Source: Pseudorhodobacter sp. (GTDB lineage Bacteria > Pseudomonadota > Alphaproteobacteria > Rhodobacterales > Rhodobacteraceae). Taken from it: a DNA stretch of 9,512 nt. The stretch spans positions 1 to 9,512 of the forward strand of contig JAHEDL010000056.1 in NCBI GenBank assembly GCA_024641255.1, given 5' to 3'. Below are positions 1-6,219 of the stretch, piece by piece (within the stretch, counting starts at the first letter, position 1; every line of letters begins with the position of its first letter). Both the position numbers and the translations under genes were made by a program. Below the pieces are notes generated by a model. It saw only the letters and a list, made by a program, of their open reading frames with translations, did not search any database and was not told the origin of the DNA.

Positions 1-270
1 CTGTTCCAACGCCTGCAGCACATCGGGCACGATCAGCAACGGCGCTTCTTTTGCCACGCCATCGGGCACATGGCTGACCAAAGCGGCGGCAGCGCCTTTT
101 GCCAAGGCTTGCGCCACAAAATCATGGCCGTCGCGCACGTCTTTCAACGCCACGAACAGATCGCCCGGTTGCAGGGTGCGGGTGTCGATTGACACGCCAT
201 TCGCCTGCCAATCGGCGGTGCTATGACCGCCAGTGGCAAGAACGGCGTCGGCAGAGGTCCAAAGCGTCAT
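1..270 (-). CDS. murF: MurF, UDP-MurNAc-tripeptide--D-Ala-D-Ala ligase, N-terminal part only
   Basis: Only the first 90 codons are present; the gene runs off the left edge of the window. Translation from the ATG at 268-270 begins MTLWTSADAVLATGG and contains GVSIDTRTLQPGDLFVALK (residues 25-43) followed by DGHDFVAQALAKGA, the typical Mur ligase N-terminal domain that recognises the UDP-MurNAc substrate. MurF adds D-Ala-D-Ala to the UDP-MurNAc-tripeptide in the cytoplasm, the last step in making the muropeptide precursor. The ATP-binding and C-terminal domains lie outside the window and cannot be checked. The start codon overlaps the murE stop as ATGA (267-270), so translation is probably coupled to murE. 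The position directly after murE in a dcw cluster supports MurF rather than another Mur ligase. Confidence 0.93.
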   Translation of the reverse strand, partial: MTLWTSADAVLATGGHSTADWQANGVSIDTRTLQPGDLFVALKDVRDGHDFVAQALAKGAAAALVSHVPDGVAKEAPLLIVPDVLQALEQ

Positions 271-1751
271 ATCACACCATCCAGCGCCGCGACGGCGACG
301 CTTGCCTGTTCGACATCGTCAAAGGGATAGATATCGCCCTTGATCACTTGTCCGGTTTCATGGCCCTTGCCCGCGATCAGCAGCGCATCGCCCGGTTGCA
401 GCGCATCGACACCGCGCAGAATGGCTTCGGCGCGGTCGCCGACCTGATATGCGTCGGGGCATTCGGCCATGATCGCGGCACGGATCAGCGCCGGGTCTTC
501 CGAGCGCGGGTTGTCATCGGTGACAAACAGCACATCGGCATGGGCGCGGGCCGCCGCCCCCATCAGCGGGCGCTTGGTGGTGTCGCGGTCGCCGCCTGCG
601 CCGAACACGATGATCACGCGGCCCATCACATGCGGGCGCAAGGCCTGCAGGGCGGTGGCGATCGCATCGGGCGTATGGGCGTAATCGACAAACACTGACG
701 CACCATTCTTGCGGGTGCCGGCAAGCTGCATCCGGCCGCGCACACCGGTCAGCTTTGGCAGCACCGCAAAGACATCGGCAGGGGCCTCGCCAGCCGCAAT
801 CGCCAAGCCTGCGGCAAGGGTGACGTTTTCGGCCTGAAAGCCGCCGATCAGGTTGAGGCGGATCTGATGCGGTTGGCCTTGCCACGACAGACGCAAATCT
901 TGCCCGGTGGCATCGAACCGCTGGCCAAGAATGCGCAGATCGCAGGCCGCGTCATGGCCGACGGTGATCACCGATTGGCCGCGCGCCTGCGCCATGGCAA
1001 CCAAGACCGCGCCCTTGGCGTCGTTCATGTTGATCACGGCGGTGCCATCTTCGGGCAGCACCCGATCAAACAGCGCGGCCTTGGCGGCAAAATAGGCGTC
1101 GAAGGTCTTGTGATAATCCAGGTGGTCTTGGGTGAAGTTGGTGAAACCGGCGGCTTTCAGGCGAACGCCATCCATGCGGCGTTGATCAAGCCCGTGGCTT
1201 GACGCCTCCATCGCGGCGTGGCTGACGCCTTCGGAGGCCGCCAAAGACAGCATGCGGTGCAGGGTGATCGGGTCGGGCGTGGTGTGCGACGAGGGCGCGG
1301 ACCACGCGCCTTCGACGCCGGTGGTGCCGATGTTGATCGCGGCATGGCCCAAGGCCATCCAGATCTGGCGGGTAAAGGTGGCAACCGAGGTTTTGCCATT
1401 GGTGCCGGTGACGGCGACCATGGTTGCGGGCTGGGCGCCAAACCACAGGGCGGCGGCGCGGGCCAAAGCCTCGCGCGGGTCTTCGGCAACGATCAGGGCG
1501 ACGGGATGGGCGGCCAAGGCTTCGGCGGCAAGGCGCGCGCCGGTGGCATCGGTCAGCACGGCGGCGGCACCTTGGGCCAAGGCTTTGGCGACAAAGCTTG
1601 CGCCATGCACGGTGACGCCCGGCATCGCGGCAAACAGAAAGCCGGGCTGCACGGCCCGGCTGTCTACGGTCAGACCTGCCAGCGCCGGGTTAAGGCCGTT
1701 GCGCGCGGTGAGGCCAAGGTCTGCGACTGTTTTGGGCCGATCTGTCATCAT
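267..1751 (-). CDS. murE: MurE, UDP-MurNAc-L-Ala-D-Glu--meso-diaminopimelate ligase
   Basis: This 494-residue protein has all three Mur ligase domains. The N-terminal domain carries LTVDSRAVQPGFLFAAMPG (27-45), the ATP-binding P-loop is TGTNGKTS (115-122), and the central domain has NIGTTGVEG (140-148) and HTTPDP (156-161). The C-terminal domain carries YAHTPDA (357-363), DNPR (413-416) and GKGHE (461-465). DNPR is the motif of family members that select meso-diaminopimelate over lysine, as expected for a Gram-negative organism. The enzyme adds the third stem-peptide residue in the cytoplasm. It starts 11 nt after the ftsI stop and overlaps murF by 4 nt. The first two codons are both ATG (1749-1751 and 1746-1748); a GGGGTGG purine stretch upstream sits at better spacing for the second, so the true start may be one codon later. 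Length and motifs look normal. Confidence 0.97.
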   Translation of the reverse strand: MMTDRPKTVADLGLTARNGLNPALAGLTVDSRAVQPGFLFAAMPGVTVHGASFVAKALAQGAAAVLTDATGARLAAEALAAHPVALIVAEDPREALARAAALWFGAQPATMVAVTGTNGKTSVATFTRQIWMALGHAAINIGTTGVEGAWSAPSSHTTPDPITLHRMLSLAASEGVSHAAMEASSHGLDQRRMDGVRLKAAGFTNFTQDHLDYHKTFDAYFAAKAALFDRVLPEDGTAVINMNDAKGAVLVAMAQARGQSVITVGHDAACDLRILGQRFDATGQDLRLSWQGQPHQIRLNLIGGFQAENVTLAAGLAIAAGEAPADVFAVLPKLTGVRGRMQLAGTRKNGASVFVDYAHTPDAIATALQALRPHVMGRVIIVFGAGGDRDTTKRPLMGAAARAHADVLFVTDDNPRSEDPALIRAAIMAECPDAYQVGDRAEAILRGVDALQPGDALLIAGKGHETGQVIKGDIYPFDDVEQASVAVAALDGVI

Positions 1752-1762
1752 GCCACCCCATG

Positions 1763-3550
1763 TTATTGCTTGACGGCTGTTAGCCCATCCAGCGGCTGGG
1801 GTTCAACCTGTGGCCGCAGGCCAAGCAGCGGTGCGGCGCGGCGAATGATTTCAGCAGCAACGGGCACGGCTGTCCAACCGGCGGTGCGACGCGGCTTTGG
1901 CCCAGTGGTTTCAACCGGTTCATCCAGCGTGACGACCAGCACATATTTCGGATCGTTGGCCGGAAACACCGAGGCAAAGGTGTTGACCACTTTTTCGTGA
2001 TCATAGCCGCCGCCGCGTTTGGGCTTTTCGGCGGTGCCGGTTTTGCCTGCCACGGCATAGCCCGGAACATCGGCCAAGCTGGCGGTGCCTTCGGTGACGA
2101 CGCGGCGCATCATGCTGACGGCCATCAGCGCGGTTTCTTTCTTCATCACCCGCGCGCCCTTCATCGGTTCGGTGCGCTTCAGCAACGTCGGCGTCACCTT
2201 GATACCGCCATTGGCGATGGTGGCATAGGCGGTGGCGAGGTTCAGCGGGCTGCCCGACACGCCGTGGCCGTAAGCGGCGGTGATGGTGACGATTTCGGGC
2301 CAACGCGTCGGGCGCAACGGTTTTGCCCCCTTGGCTTCGACCAGTTCGACCGGCGAGGCATCAAACAGCCCCAACGATTTCAGGAAGGCCTGCTGGCGTT
2401 CGCCGCCAATCATCATGGCGATATGGGCGGTGCCGACGTTGGACGATTTCGCGATGATGTCGGCCACGGTCGCCATCGGGCCGTAGTTGTGGTTTTCGAA
2501 TTCCTTGATGGTGAACTTGCCGTAACGCATCGGCGCATTGGCATCGACCAGCGTTTCGGGCGTGACCAGCCCAAGGTCAATGGCCTGTGCGGCGGCAAAG
2601 ATCTTGAAGGTCGAGCCAAGTTCGTAAATCCCCTGCACCGCGCGGTTGAACAGCGGGCTGTCAGACGGTTCGCCCGAGGTGGGGTTGTTGGGGCGGTCGT
2701 TCGGGTCAAAGGTGGGACCAGCGGCCAGCGCCAGAATCTCGCCGGTTTTGACATCCATCAAGATCGCAGCGCCGCCCTTGGCGTTCATCATGGTGATGCC
2801 AGAGGCCAGCACATCCTCGACCGAGGCTTGCACTGTCAGATCCAGCGAGGTGACAAGCGGCGTGCCCGCCTGAGCCGGATCGCGCAGGCGCTGATCCATG
2901 AATTTTTCCAGACCCGCAGTGCCGATGACTTCGGCGGAATCGACGCCTTCGGCGCCAAAGGATGCGCCGCCCAGAACATGCGCGGCCAGCGTGCCGTTGG
3001 GGTAAAGCCGCATTTCGCGCGGGCCGAACAGCAGGCCGGGGTCGCCGATTTCGTGCACTTTTTGCATCTGTTCGGGCGACAGCACCTTGCGCACCCACAA
3101 GAAGCTGCGGCCATCGGTAAAGCGGCGCAGCAAGGTGGCTTCGTCAAGTTCGGGGAAGATTGCAGCCAATTCCTTGGCAACCCGTGCCGGATCAACCAGA
3201 TCGCGGGTCTGCACGTAAAGCGCGTGGGTGGTCATATTGGTGGCCAAAATCCGGCCATGACGATCCAGAATATCGGCGCGCGATGCTTCGATTTCGGTGC
3301 CAGCCGAGGCGGTGCGCGGCTCTTCGGGAACCGAGGCTGCCATCGTGCCCATCCGCGCCCCGATCACGGTGAAGGCAGAAAAGAAGCACAGCGCCAGAAC
3401 CACCAGACGCAATTGCGCGCGGCCACGCGCCTTGTCGCGCATCACTTCGTGGCGCAGGCGCAGGTTTTCGCGTTCGATGCTGTCGGGGTTTTCACCAGTG
3501 CTGCGGGCGTGAAGAATACGCGCCAAGGGGCGCAGCGGGGTGCGGGTCAT
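1763..3550 (-). CDS. ftsI: FtsI (PBP3), septal peptidoglycan transpeptidase
   Basis: This 595-residue class B penicillin-binding protein crosslinks septal peptidoglycan in the periplasm as part of the divisome. It has a cytoplasmic N-terminus of about 47 basic residues, one membrane segment (about 48-66), then the pedestal domain with ASRADILDRHGRILA (89-103). The transpeptidase domain contains the three catalytic motifs: STFK (313-316, with the acylated serine), SSN (369-371) and KTGT (503-506). YELGSTFK and GYAVAGKTGTAEKP are typical of FtsI rather than of elongation-specific PBP2. The ATG overlaps the ftsL stop codon (ATGA at 3547-3550). Placement between ftsL and murE is the canonical dcw order. 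All key residues are present and the length is usual, although the N-terminal cytoplasmic extension is somewhat longer than in Escherichia coli. Confidence 0.97.
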   Translation of the reverse strand: MTRTPLRPLARILHARSTGENPDSIERENLRLRHEVMRDKARGRAQLRLVVLALCFFSAFTVIGARMGTMAASVPEEPRTASAGTEIEASRADILDRHGRILATNMTTHALYVQTRDLVDPARVAKELAAIFPELDEATLLRRFTDGRSFLWVRKVLSPEQMQKVHEIGDPGLLFGPREMRLYPNGTLAAHVLGGASFGAEGVDSAEVIGTAGLEKFMDQRLRDPAQAGTPLVTSLDLTVQASVEDVLASGITMMNAKGGAAILMDVKTGEILALAAGPTFDPNDRPNNPTSGEPSDSPLFNRAVQGIYELGSTFKIFAAAQAIDLGLVTPETLVDANAPMRYGKFTIKEFENHNYGPMATVADIIAKSSNVGTAHIAMMIGGERQQAFLKSLGLFDASPVELVEAKGAKPLRPTRWPEIVTITAAYGHGVSGSPLNLATAYATIANGGIKVTPTLLKRTEPMKGARVMKKETALMAVSMMRRVVTEGTASLADVPGYAVAGKTGTAEKPKRGGGYDHEKVVNTFASVFPANDPKYVLVVTLDEPVETTGPKPRRTAGWTAVPVAAEIIRRAAPLLGLRPQVEPQPLDGLTAVKQ

Positions 3551-3918
3551 GGCGTTTGCTCGGCTGCGGCAACGTCAAGGCTGCCGGAGACCGACTGCGG
3601 CGACGCGATATCAAGGTTGGAAATGATGGGCGCGGGCGGGAAAGCCACCTGCTGCGCCGAGCCAAACTGCGCCGGTTCCATCGGCAACAGGCCCAGACGG
3701 TCGAAATTGAGCGTCGCAAGATCGCGCAGCCGATCAGGACGGTTCAGATAGGCCCATTCGGCGCGCTGCACCGCAAGGCTTTCCCGGATGCCCGCAATTT
3801 CGTCTTGCAATGCGGTCACGTCGCGCAGCGCCGCCTGCGTGGTGTAATTTTCGCGATATGCCCAAAACCCAAGCGCCAACACGGCAAGAAACGAAAGAAC
3901 ATAAAGCACAGGGCGCAT
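3547..3918 (-). CDS. ftsL: FtsL, bitopic cell-division protein
   Basis: This 123-residue protein has a very short cytoplasmic N-terminus, one hydrophobic membrane segment (about residues 4-21, LYVLSFLAVLALGFWAY), then a periplasmic helical stretch (about 25-65, ALRDVTALQDEIAGIRESLAVQ) suited to a coiled coil. In the divisome FtsL forms a complex with FtsB and FtsQ that activates FtsW/FtsI. FtsL sequences diverge strongly, so the assignment rests on membrane topology, the LNRPDRLRDLATLNFDRLGL segment (58-77) seen in alphaproteobacterial FtsL, and position between rsmH and ftsI. The last 40 residues are low in predicted structure and rich in Ala, Ser and Pro. The start lies 2 nt past the rsmH stop and the end overlaps ftsI by 4 nt. 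A weak AAGGA lies about 12 nt upstream, so translation is probably coupled. Confidence 0.9.
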   Translation of the reverse strand: MRPVLYVLSFLAVLALGFWAYRENYTTQAALRDVTALQDEIAGIRESLAVQRAEWAYLNRPDRLRDLATLNFDRLGLLPMEPAQFGSAQQVAFPPAPIISNLDIASPQSVSGSLDVAAAEQTP

Positions 3919-3920
3919 GG

Positions 3921-4937
3921 TCAGCGGCGTCCTTTTCTGGATTGGGTCTGCGGCAGGTCGGGGGCATCAATCGCCGCCCCTTCTACGGATTTGGCGGGGG
4001 CTGCGGTGCGGCGCGCCACCCGCAGCTTGGCCGACCGTGCGCGCGGGTTTTCTGCCAGTTCTTCATCATCGGGGCCAACGGCCTTGCGCGTTACCAGTTC
4101 AAACCGCGCGGTGTTGCTGGATTTGACCGGCGCATAGCGGTTGGCGTTGGGCTCATCACCCGAAGCCTGCTGGAAATAGCGTTTGACCACGCGGTCTTCC
4201 AGCGAATGGAAGGTTACTACCGCCAGAAGCCCGCCGGGTTTCAGCGCGCGCTCGGCAGCGGCAAGCCCCTGCACGAGTTCAGAAAACTCGGCATTGACGG
4301 CAATGCGCAGGGCCTGAAACGACCGTGTCGCAGGGTGGCTTTGCCCCGGTTTCGGACGCGGCAGGCATTTCGAGATGATATCGGCCAAGCGCAGCGTCGT
4401 GGTGATTGGCTCTGCGCTGCGCGCTTCGACAATGGCGCGCGCAATGCGGCGCGAGGCGCGCTCTTCGCCGTAGTGGTACAGGATGTTGGCAAGATGCTCT
4501 TCTGACCCGGTGTTGACCAGATCGGCGGCGCTTTCGCCAGATTGGCTCATCCGCATGTCAAGCGGGCCGTCTTTTTGGAAGGAGAAGCCGCGCTCTGGCA
4601 TGTCGATCTGCATCGACGACACGCCCAGATCCAGCACGACGCCATCCAAGGGTGCGCCCGCATGCTGATCAAGATCGGAAAAATTGCCCGCAACCAGCCG
4701 CAGCCGATCGCCATACTCGCCCGCCCAAGCAGCGGCCATTTGCAGCGCCAGCGGGTCACGGTCGACGCCGATCACACAATCGGCCCCCGCCGCCAGCAGG
4801 CCCTTGGTGTAGCCGCCTGCCCCAAAGGTGCCATCCAGCCACAGCCCCCGCACCGGGGCCACGGCAGCAAGCAACGGACGCAGCAGCACGGGAATGTGAG
4901 GCGCGCGACCGGAATTCTGATCGCTTGTCGAAGTCAT
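3921..4937 (-). CDS. rsmH: RsmH (MraW), 16S rRNA m4C1402 N4-methyltransferase
   Basis: This 338-residue S-adenosylmethionine-dependent enzyme methylates N4 of cytidine 1402 in 16S rRNA, tuning the ribosomal P site. Visible motifs are HIPVLL near the N-terminus, the SAM-binding [10 protein letters not shown] (35-44) and VDRDP (58-62), then [10 protein letters not shown] (103-112), [14 protein letters not shown] (117-130), [13 protein letters not shown] and TFHSLEDR. Together these are diagnostic. I chose the ATG at 4935-4937: the frame is open further upstream, to 5156, but that stretch overlaps mraZ and encodes no RsmH sequence, while an AGGA lies four bases before the chosen ATG. The gene begins 1 nt after the mraZ stop and is followed 2 nt later by ftsL. 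The final 40 or so residues ([17 protein letters not shown]...) form a loose, poorly conserved tail. Confidence 0.96.
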   Translation of the reverse strand: MTSTSDQNSGRAPHIPVLLRPLLAAVAPVRGLWLDGTFGAGGYTKGLLAAGADCVIGVDRDPLALQMAAAWAGEYGDRLRLVAGNFSDLDQHAGAPLDGVVLDLGVSSMQIDMPERGFSFQKDGPLDMRMSQSGESAADLVNTGSEEHLANILYHYGEERASRRIARAIVEARSAEPITTTLRLADIISKCLPRPKPGQSHPATRSFQALRIAVNAEFSELVQGLAAAERALKPGGLLAVVTFHSLEDRVVKRYFQQASGDEPNANRYAPVKSSNTARFELVTRKAVGPDDEELAENPRARSAKLRVARRTAAPAKSVEGAAIDAPDLPQTQSRKGRR

Positions 4938-4938
4938 C

Positions 4939-5439
4939 TCATCCTGCCCTTGCCGCGCGGCCGACCAAGGCCAGCGGATCGACGCCATCGTCATCATCGT
5001 CTGCGTTTTCGGCGTCATACACTTCGCGACGATATAGCTTGAAGCGGTTGGTGAAGCCGGCAAAGGCCGCCTCGCCCGCGACTTCGTCCACGTCAAAGCC
5101 CATCTTTGCGCGCACTTTGGCGGGCAAAACGATGCGGCCATCGGGTTCGATTTCAACCATGACCGACCGGCTGATCAGATCACGTTCGGCGCGGTCACGT
5201 TCGGGGCTGCCAAGCTCCATCGCTTCGATCTTTTCGGCCAGGGCATCGGCCCCGGCGCGCGAATAGCATTCAACGAAAGTGCGGCTTTTGCCACCGTAGA
5301 CCATATAGACGCGGTGGCGCGCGCCTTCGACGGCCTGAGGATCTTCGGCTTCCAGAATACGGCGGAAGGCTGCCGGGATCGAAACCCGCGCCTTGCTGTC
5401 TACCTTTTGGTAGAACTCGCCTCTGAACGCCTCTTTCAC
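4939..5439 (-). CDS. mraZ: MraZ, dcw-cluster transcriptional regulator
   Basis: This 166-residue protein of the AbrB/SpoVT superfamily carries the two tandem MraZ half-domains. The first spans about residues 7-30 with the D-x3-R motif D14-R18 in DSKARVSIP; the second spans about 86-115 with EPDGRIVLP (98-106). In other bacteria MraZ forms ring-shaped oligomers that bind phased TGGGN repeats upstream of its own gene and repress dcw transcription. Matching repeat clusters lie upstream here. The start codon is GTG (5437-5439), giving GTG AAA GAG GCG TTC; AGAGGAG lies about 10 nt upstream and no better ATG exists before the conserved FRGEF. The protein is slightly longer than the usual 145-155 residues because of a C-terminal tail with five consecutive aspartates (147-151). 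The stop lies 1 nt before rsmH. Confidence 0.96.
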   Translation of the reverse strand: MKEAFRGEFYQKVDSKARVSIPAAFRRILEAEDPQAVEGARHRVYMVYGGKSRTFVECYSRAGADALAEKIEAMELGSPERDRAERDLISRSVMVEIEPDGRIVLPAKVRAKMGFDVDEVAGEAAFAGFTNRFKLYRREVYDAENADDDDDGVDPLALVGRAARAG

Positions 5440-5473
5440 GGCCCTGCCGCTCCTCTTTGGGCCAAGCTGGCCC
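5440..5473 (-). promoter_or_regulatory. mraZ translation-initiation region with possible alternative hairpins
   Basis: Between the leader terminator and the GTG start, the minus strand reads GGGCCA-GCT-TGGCCC (5473 to 5459), a perfect 6-bp hairpin. It is followed by AAAGAGGAG (Shine-Dalgarno) and then GGGCC (5444-5440) directly before GTG. The GGCCC of the first hairpin's right arm (5463-5459) can instead pair with this downstream GGGCC, placing GAGGAG in a 14-nt loop. The two pairings exclude each other. What I see are the complementary segments; a role in controlling mraZ translation is inference. Confidence 0.4.
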
Positions 5474-5474
5474 G

Positions 5475-5519
5475 AAAATAGAAAAGGCGGATCGAGCTGC
5501 TGCCACTGCTCGATCCGCC
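5475..5519 (-). terminator. Intrinsic terminator inside the mraZ/dcw 5' leader
   Basis: In the mraZ transcription direction, GGCGGATCGAGC (5519-5508) and GCTCGATCCGCC (5497-5486) form a perfect 12-bp stem with a 10-nt loop. It is followed at once by TTTTCTATTTT (5485-5475). This is a textbook Rho-independent terminator, yet it lies only about 35 nt before the mraZ start codon, between any upstream promoter and the operon. It should end a large share of transcripts prematurely and release the leader as a stable RNA, as described for UpsM in Rhodobacter sphaeroides. Confidence 0.85.
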
Positions 5520-5690
5520 GTCTGTCCCATCGCTGGGCGTCCAGCTGCGCTTGCCACCTGGGGGAGATGTCTGCTCGCTTGCGCGCCGGATCTCTGTGTT
5601 TGTGATGAGGCGGGTGCCTGTATGAAGCCTGTCTTTATCGCCTTGTTCGGGGTCTTGAGCTGCCCCTGCTTTTTTGATCCCGTCTCATCG
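5475..5690 (-). ncRNA. upsM: UpsM-like leader-derived small RNA (5' end approximate)
   Basis: In Rhodobacter sphaeroides the dcw cluster is preceded by an unusually long leader. Termination inside it yields the abundant small RNA UpsM, about 200 nt long, which is later processed by RNase E. Here the 3' end is well defined by the perfect terminator at 5475-5519. The 5' end is not: 5690 is simply the terminator end plus the reported UpsM length, and no clear -10/-35 pair is visible right there. If transcription starts at the candidate promoters nearer 5840 or 5893, the RNA would be about 365-420 nt. Assignment is by position and terminator, not sequence alignment. No open reading frame with recognisable protein features occurs in this stretch. 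Confidence 0.5.
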
Positions 5691-5700
5691 TCGTGAGAAA

Positions 5701-5755
5701 AGGGATGCCATGGGATTTCATGGGAAGCAATGGAAATTTTTGGGCGAAACCGGGC
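5701..5755 (+). promoter_or_regulatory. MraZ-type operator cluster A: six 10-bp-phased TGGGN-like boxes
   Basis: Boxes begin exactly every 10 bases: AGGGA 5701, TGGGA 5711, TGGGA 5721, TGGAA 5731, TGGGC 5741 and CGGGC 5751, separated by 5-nt spacers. The core three or four are good matches to the TGGGN-N5 repeats bound by MraZ in other bacteria; the outer two are degenerate. The boxes read on the plus strand, opposite to mraZ transcription. They are the cluster nearest mraZ, roughly where the 5' end of an R. sphaeroides-sized leader would start, so binding here could block initiation. Function is inferred from family knowledge plus position. Confidence 0.6.
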
Positions 5756-5847
5756 CAAATCTTGATTTAGACCGGGCAGAGAATCAGCATGTTGTAGGCG
5801 GGGTTGCTATAATTAGCTGAAAACCGGACGATCACGGCGGCGTTACC

Positions 5848-5876
5848 ACTATATATAGCGTGAAATTGCTTTCGAA
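5848..5876 (-). promoter_or_regulatory. Candidate dcw promoter 2 (weak)
   Basis: On the minus strand TTCGAA (5876-5871), 17 nt, then TATAGT (5853-5848) resembles a sigma-70 -35/-10 pair directed toward mraZ. MraZ-type cluster B lies just upstream of its -35. The -35 is a poor match, so this is only a candidate. Confidence 0.25.
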
Positions 5877-5881
5877 CCGCC

Positions 5882-5896
5882 GCCCATGAAATCCCA
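5882..5896 (-). promoter_or_regulatory. MraZ-type operator cluster B: two phased boxes
   Basis: The minus strand reads TGGGATTTCATGGGC: TGGGA at 5896-5892 and TGGGC at 5886-5882, with the 10-bp period of MraZ sites and in the same orientation as mraZ. Fourteen bases (5883-5896) are the exact reverse complement of 5711-5724 in cluster A. The boxes lie immediately downstream of a possible -10 (5902-5907), a suitable place for a repressor. Confidence 0.5.
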
Positions 5897-5901
5897 AAAA
5901 T

Positions 5902-5931
5902 TTTACAGACATATGGCGCGCAGAACTGCAA
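5902..5931 (-). promoter_or_regulatory. Candidate dcw promoter 1 (weak)
   Basis: On the minus strand TTGCAG (5931-5926), 18 nt, then TGTAAA (5907-5902, within TGTAAAAT) forms a plausible sigma-70 promoter toward mraZ. Transcription would start near 5893, inside the cluster B boxes, which fits repression by MraZ. It would make the leader about 450 nt long. Not verified. Confidence 0.3.
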
Positions 5932-5985
5932 GTGGCGATGCGTCTGGCGACAAAAGTGACAGATTGGTGGAAAAATGGGGCGAAA

Positions 5986-6010
5986 TCCCAGCGCCGCCCA
6001 TGAATTCCCA
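5986..6010 (-). promoter_or_regulatory. MraZ-type operator cluster C: three phased boxes
   Basis: On the minus strand TGGGA (6010-6006), TGGGC (6000-5996) and TGGGA (5990-5986) repeat at exactly 10 bp with 5-nt spacers. This matches in number and spacing the three-repeat MraZ operator described in Escherichia coli. Orientation follows mraZ. The first spacer gives TGGGAATTCATGGGC, one base different from cluster B. Confidence 0.55.
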
Positions 6011-6039
6011 GAAAGGTGATTCGGGGCTGAAGCGGTCAT

Positions 6040-6059
6040 TCCCATGCCATCCCAGCCCA
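6040..6059 (-). promoter_or_regulatory. MraZ-type operator cluster D: two phased boxes plus an adjacent TGGGC
   Basis: On the minus strand TGGGC (6059-6055) directly abuts TGGGA (6054-6050), followed 10 bp later by TGGGA (6044-6040). The last two keep the MraZ period; the first is out of phase. This is the cluster farthest from mraZ, roughly 600 bp upstream, and nearest the mrp terminator hairpin. No convincing -10 adjoins it. Confidence 0.4.
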
Positions 6060-6149
6060 CTTGGGCGAAATTTGCGTCAAATGGGGGTATAAACAGGCTT
6101 ACGCACAGGAAATGCCGCATTTCATATACGAACGTGCACTTCACATATC

Positions 6150-6182
6150 CCAATACCGCAAAGCTGGGCTTCGCGGTATTGG
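6150..6182 (-). terminator. Hairpin just downstream of mrp, probable terminator without T-tract
   Basis: CCAATACCGC (6150-6159) and GCGGTATTGG (6173-6182) are perfect 10-bp inverted arms. Inside them, past one mismatch, AAGC/GCTT pairs around a TGG loop. It lies 38-70 nt past the mrp stop, where a terminator is expected. No T-run follows in the mrp direction (GATATGTG), so it may act as a weak terminator, as an mRNA 3' stabiliser or with Rho. Confidence 0.5.
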
Positions 6183-6219
6183 CAGGACGGTCAGCGTTTT
6201 TGCAGCGCTACGGGCCAGA

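Noticed and set aside
1997..3751. Long open frame (584 codons) on the plus strand opposite ftsI and ftsL
   Set aside because: It is the antisense shadow of high-GC genes: His/Arg/Gly-rich, with no recognisable domain. The minus strand there carries intact FtsI and FtsL with all motifs.
4938..5156. N-terminal extension of rsmH to an ATG at 5156
   Set aside because: The stretch overlaps mraZ in another frame, encodes nothing RsmH-like, and a ribosome binding site precedes the ATG at 4937.
5270..5758. 162-codon open frame on the minus strand covering the leader and the start of mraZ
   Set aside because: It runs through the terminator hairpin and out of frame into mraZ, has Arg/Ala-rich composition and no family features.
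5767..6153. 128-codon open frame on the minus strand in the mrp-mraZ gap
   Set aside because: No ribosome binding site or domain. Its start lies in the hairpin after mrp, and the phased operator boxes lie within it, so non-coding control DNA explains the region better.
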